A stretch of 64,000 bases of DNA from Lasiosphaeris hirsuta. Lineage: Eukaryota > Ascomycota > Sordariomycetes > Sordariales > Lasiosphaeriaceae. The stretch is from assembly GCA_030549175.1 (NCBI GenBank), contig JAUKUA010000001.1, positions 8,432,001 through 8,496,000 of the forward strand. Direction: 5' to 3'. Of this stretch, positions 62,300 to 64,000 are shown piece by piece. Every line of letters starts with the position of its first letter. Position 1 is the first letter of the stretch. The position numbers were made by a program, and so were the translations under genes. A model generated the notes under the pieces. That model did no database searches, was not told where the DNA came from, and saw nothing but the letters and a program-made list of their open reading frames with translations.

Positions 62300-64000
62300 G
62301 GGACTTGATTTTGGCTAGGAGGCACTATGCGGGGGCACTAGGTCTAAGGGTTAAGGTTATGTACGGGGAAAATCTAAAATCCACTTTTTTCTTTCTTTCT
62401 TCACCGCCTTTGAAGGTGCACACCGCCTGTGCCAGCCAGCCTCTACCAAGTGCTAGCTAGCCCACCAAGTGCCAGACCCTCCATGCCAGCCTGTATGCCA
62501 GCCTGCATACCAATTGCCATCAAAATCCTCCAAGTCCTGCAACCCTACTACATTCCATTGCACAACTATGTGTACAAACGTACGGGTCTCGACCAGGACG
62601 CCGCGGGGGTCTAAGGACGAACCCCCGGCCCAACCGGGGACGTTTAACCTGACCCAGGCCTATCAGGCCTGATGAGAAGCAAATAAGCCAAAGTACCGTA
62701 AGGTCAAGGTTAAGAAGAAGCGCCCCCAGGAGCTTAGGCTGCCAAGGAGGTGGATTAGGGCCCTCCTCATAGAGAGAACCGGGTGCGAGGATTTCAAGGC
62801 TTACCACGAACGGATGGGTCACGATCTGGGCACGTGGGAGGTTACCTGTGGGAAGTGTGGGCTCACCAAGGTCCCCGGGCACCTCTTGAAGTGTAAGTAC
62901 AGCGTAGCGGCACTGGCGAAGGTGCTACCGGTAGGGGTGTGGGCTCCTAGGATCCTAACCTTAAGCTTGACAAAGATGCTGGCCACGTTTAGAGCGTTTA
63001 TGGCGGTAAAGGAGGAACTGGAAAAGGGGGAGGAAAATACCCTAGGCGAGGATGAAGAAGCGGAATGGGCGGCGGCCCACGGCCGCGAGGTAAACTGCAA
63101 CGCGTTTTCTTAGCTGTAGTAAAGGGGGCTTTTCTTTACGGATTTTTTACGTATCTTAGCTGGTAGGAGAGTTGTGAGGGCTGGTGAGTCCCTTAAACGG
63201 CAAATAGGGGTATGTATTGGGCCTGGATTTCGGTAGGAGGATCTTCTTATGTTAGTTAGCTGTTGGGGACCTCGGCCCCGACATGTCTAAGTCGCCTAGA
63301 GCGAAAACCTAGGACGTAAAATAATGTAATCTAATGTATAACTATGTTCGCTTAATGCTAATATCGTCGTTATAGATTAATTCCACGCCTTTAAAAGTAC
63401 CGAGTTCGAGCTTTTCCGGCCTTAATACCGTTGCGTACGTGTGCAGGAGGGCCTACATGATGCCGCTACAAGAAGCCGACCCCGCGTAGGCACACACATC
63501 CGTGATCCTTATGATTGCCGATTACGATAGTAACGATGACGATTTCCCTTATATCCGACTACTTGCCGTGCCAACCATCGAGCTTCTAGACGATCGTGTT
63601 CTAGCTAATCTTTAATACCCGGATTAGAGTGGCTTCTCTAAAAAAACGGCAGGTAACTGACGCCTTGGAGCCTTCCGTTGTCAAAAAGACTATTCGTAGC
63701 GGTCGCGTGGTGTGGCCGACGGCCAGGGCGGCACTGGGCCTGGATTGATGGCAGGATTGATGGTACTTCAAAGAGTGTATATTCGGCGTTTTCTAGGCCC
63801 AGGCCTGTGTTGTGGCACTTCAAAGGCATTTTTTTCCTGGCTAGGGCACTGCGTTGATTGTCCTGATGACCCTATTGTCATGGAGTTCTGTAAAGTCGAT
63901 TGATGCATTGTATCATCGGCTTTTTGTATGGTGTTTTTGTGATTTTCGATGTGGGGAGGCGAAGTGCTAAAAACATGGAACCAGCAGAAAACCAAGTGCC
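62300..64000. mobile_element. Second, longer copy of the inverted-repeat transposon family (right end cut by the window)
   Basis: The left end at 62300 reads GGGACTTGAT, then GGCACTATGCGGGGGCACTA and a conserved inner stretch AGGGTTAAGGTTATGTACGG, parallel to copy 1 (35526 and GGGTTAGGGTTATGTATAG at about 35624). The right inner region (63680-64000) parallels 36120-36465: RSGR-type C-terminus, ATTCGGCGTTT, CTTTTTGTATGGTRTTTTT. The last bases, CAAGTGCC at 63993-64000, equal the start of copy 1's right terminal repeat, so about 29 bp should remain beyond the window. The interior (about 62400-63640) has material absent from copy 1, including a possible zinc-finger ORF and an AT-rich stretch. No transposase catalytic domain is recognised, so this copy is also probably non-autonomous. 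Confidence 0.75.
62680..63113 (+). pseudogene. Transposon ORF with CxxC-HxxxC motif
   Basis: A frame open from about 62680 to the stop at 63113 encodes a basic start (KVKVKKKRPQELRLPRRWIR), a putative zinc-binding motif CGKCGLTKVPGHLLKC (C-x2-C-x7-H-x3-C) and an acidic end (EKGEENTLGEDEEAEW). The first ATG is at 62814. An upstream frame (62469-62672) ends with a TGA shortly before, so the protein may be truncated or start elsewhere. Its position inside the element suggests a transposon-encoded DNA-binding protein. No match to a named family is recognised. Confidence 0.4.

Overview
This window comes from a GC-rich filamentous ascomycete (Pezizomycotina, probably Sordariomycetes). The genes have short introns of about 45-120 bp with GT(A/G)NG donors, CTAAC-type branch sites and YAG acceptors. 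The gene content is typical of that group: HET-domain, fungal NLR, Clr5, BOS1, YVC1, OM14 and MIA40 genes. No bacterial-style operons, rRNA or convincing tRNA genes were seen.

Layout. At 0-6.4 kb a divergent pair of apparently paralogous proteins of unknown function (one cut by the window edge) is followed by a three-exon intracellular subtilase of the KP-43 type. From 6.4 to 13.5 kb is a gene-poor block with hairpins, degenerate tandem repeats, a homopolymer tract, a broken leucine-rich F-box-like gene and a dispersed repeat. From 13.5 to 20.2 kb lie a trypsin-like gene broken by a triplicated 13-mer, a membrane-anchored aspartic-peptidase-like protein that has lost its catalytic motif, and a decayed HET-domain gene. 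From 20.2 to 27.1 kb are an NmrA/SDR protein, gluconokinase, a small ORF, a class V PLP enzyme (Egt2/LolT-like) and an archaemetzincin. From 27.9 to 29.5 kb is a pseudogenised NLR (alpha/beta hydrolase, NB-ARC, winged helix) whose P-loop carries a frameshift. From 30 to 38 kb are an NmrA-like protein, a Clr5-domain protein, a complete 969-bp inverted-repeat transposon with a perfect 8-bp target duplication, and an FAD monooxygenase. From 38 to 49 kb are a DUF3533/SNG1-like membrane protein, a phosphatidylserine-decarboxylase-like enzyme, an APH-fold kinase-like protein and an F-box protein, separated by long spacers with dispersed repeats.

From 49 to 61 kb is a conserved housekeeping block. 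It holds OM14 (mitochondrial outer membrane), MIA40 (intermembrane-space oxidoreductase), a charged unknown protein, thiamine pyrophosphokinase, the ER-Golgi SNARE BOS1 and the vacuolar TRP channel YVC1. In this block OM14 appears to have its ATG split by an intron, and BOS1 has an intron directly after the ATG. The last 1.7 kb is a second, longer copy of the transposon family seen at 35.5 kb; the window ends inside its right terminal repeat.

The most noteworthy items are the transposon family (two copies, one with complete ends), the NLR, HET and protease-like genes each broken by identifiable lesions, and the introns at or inside start codons. Exon boundaries were read by eye from splice consensus and reading-frame continuity. 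Family assignments rest on recognised motifs, not on database searches.
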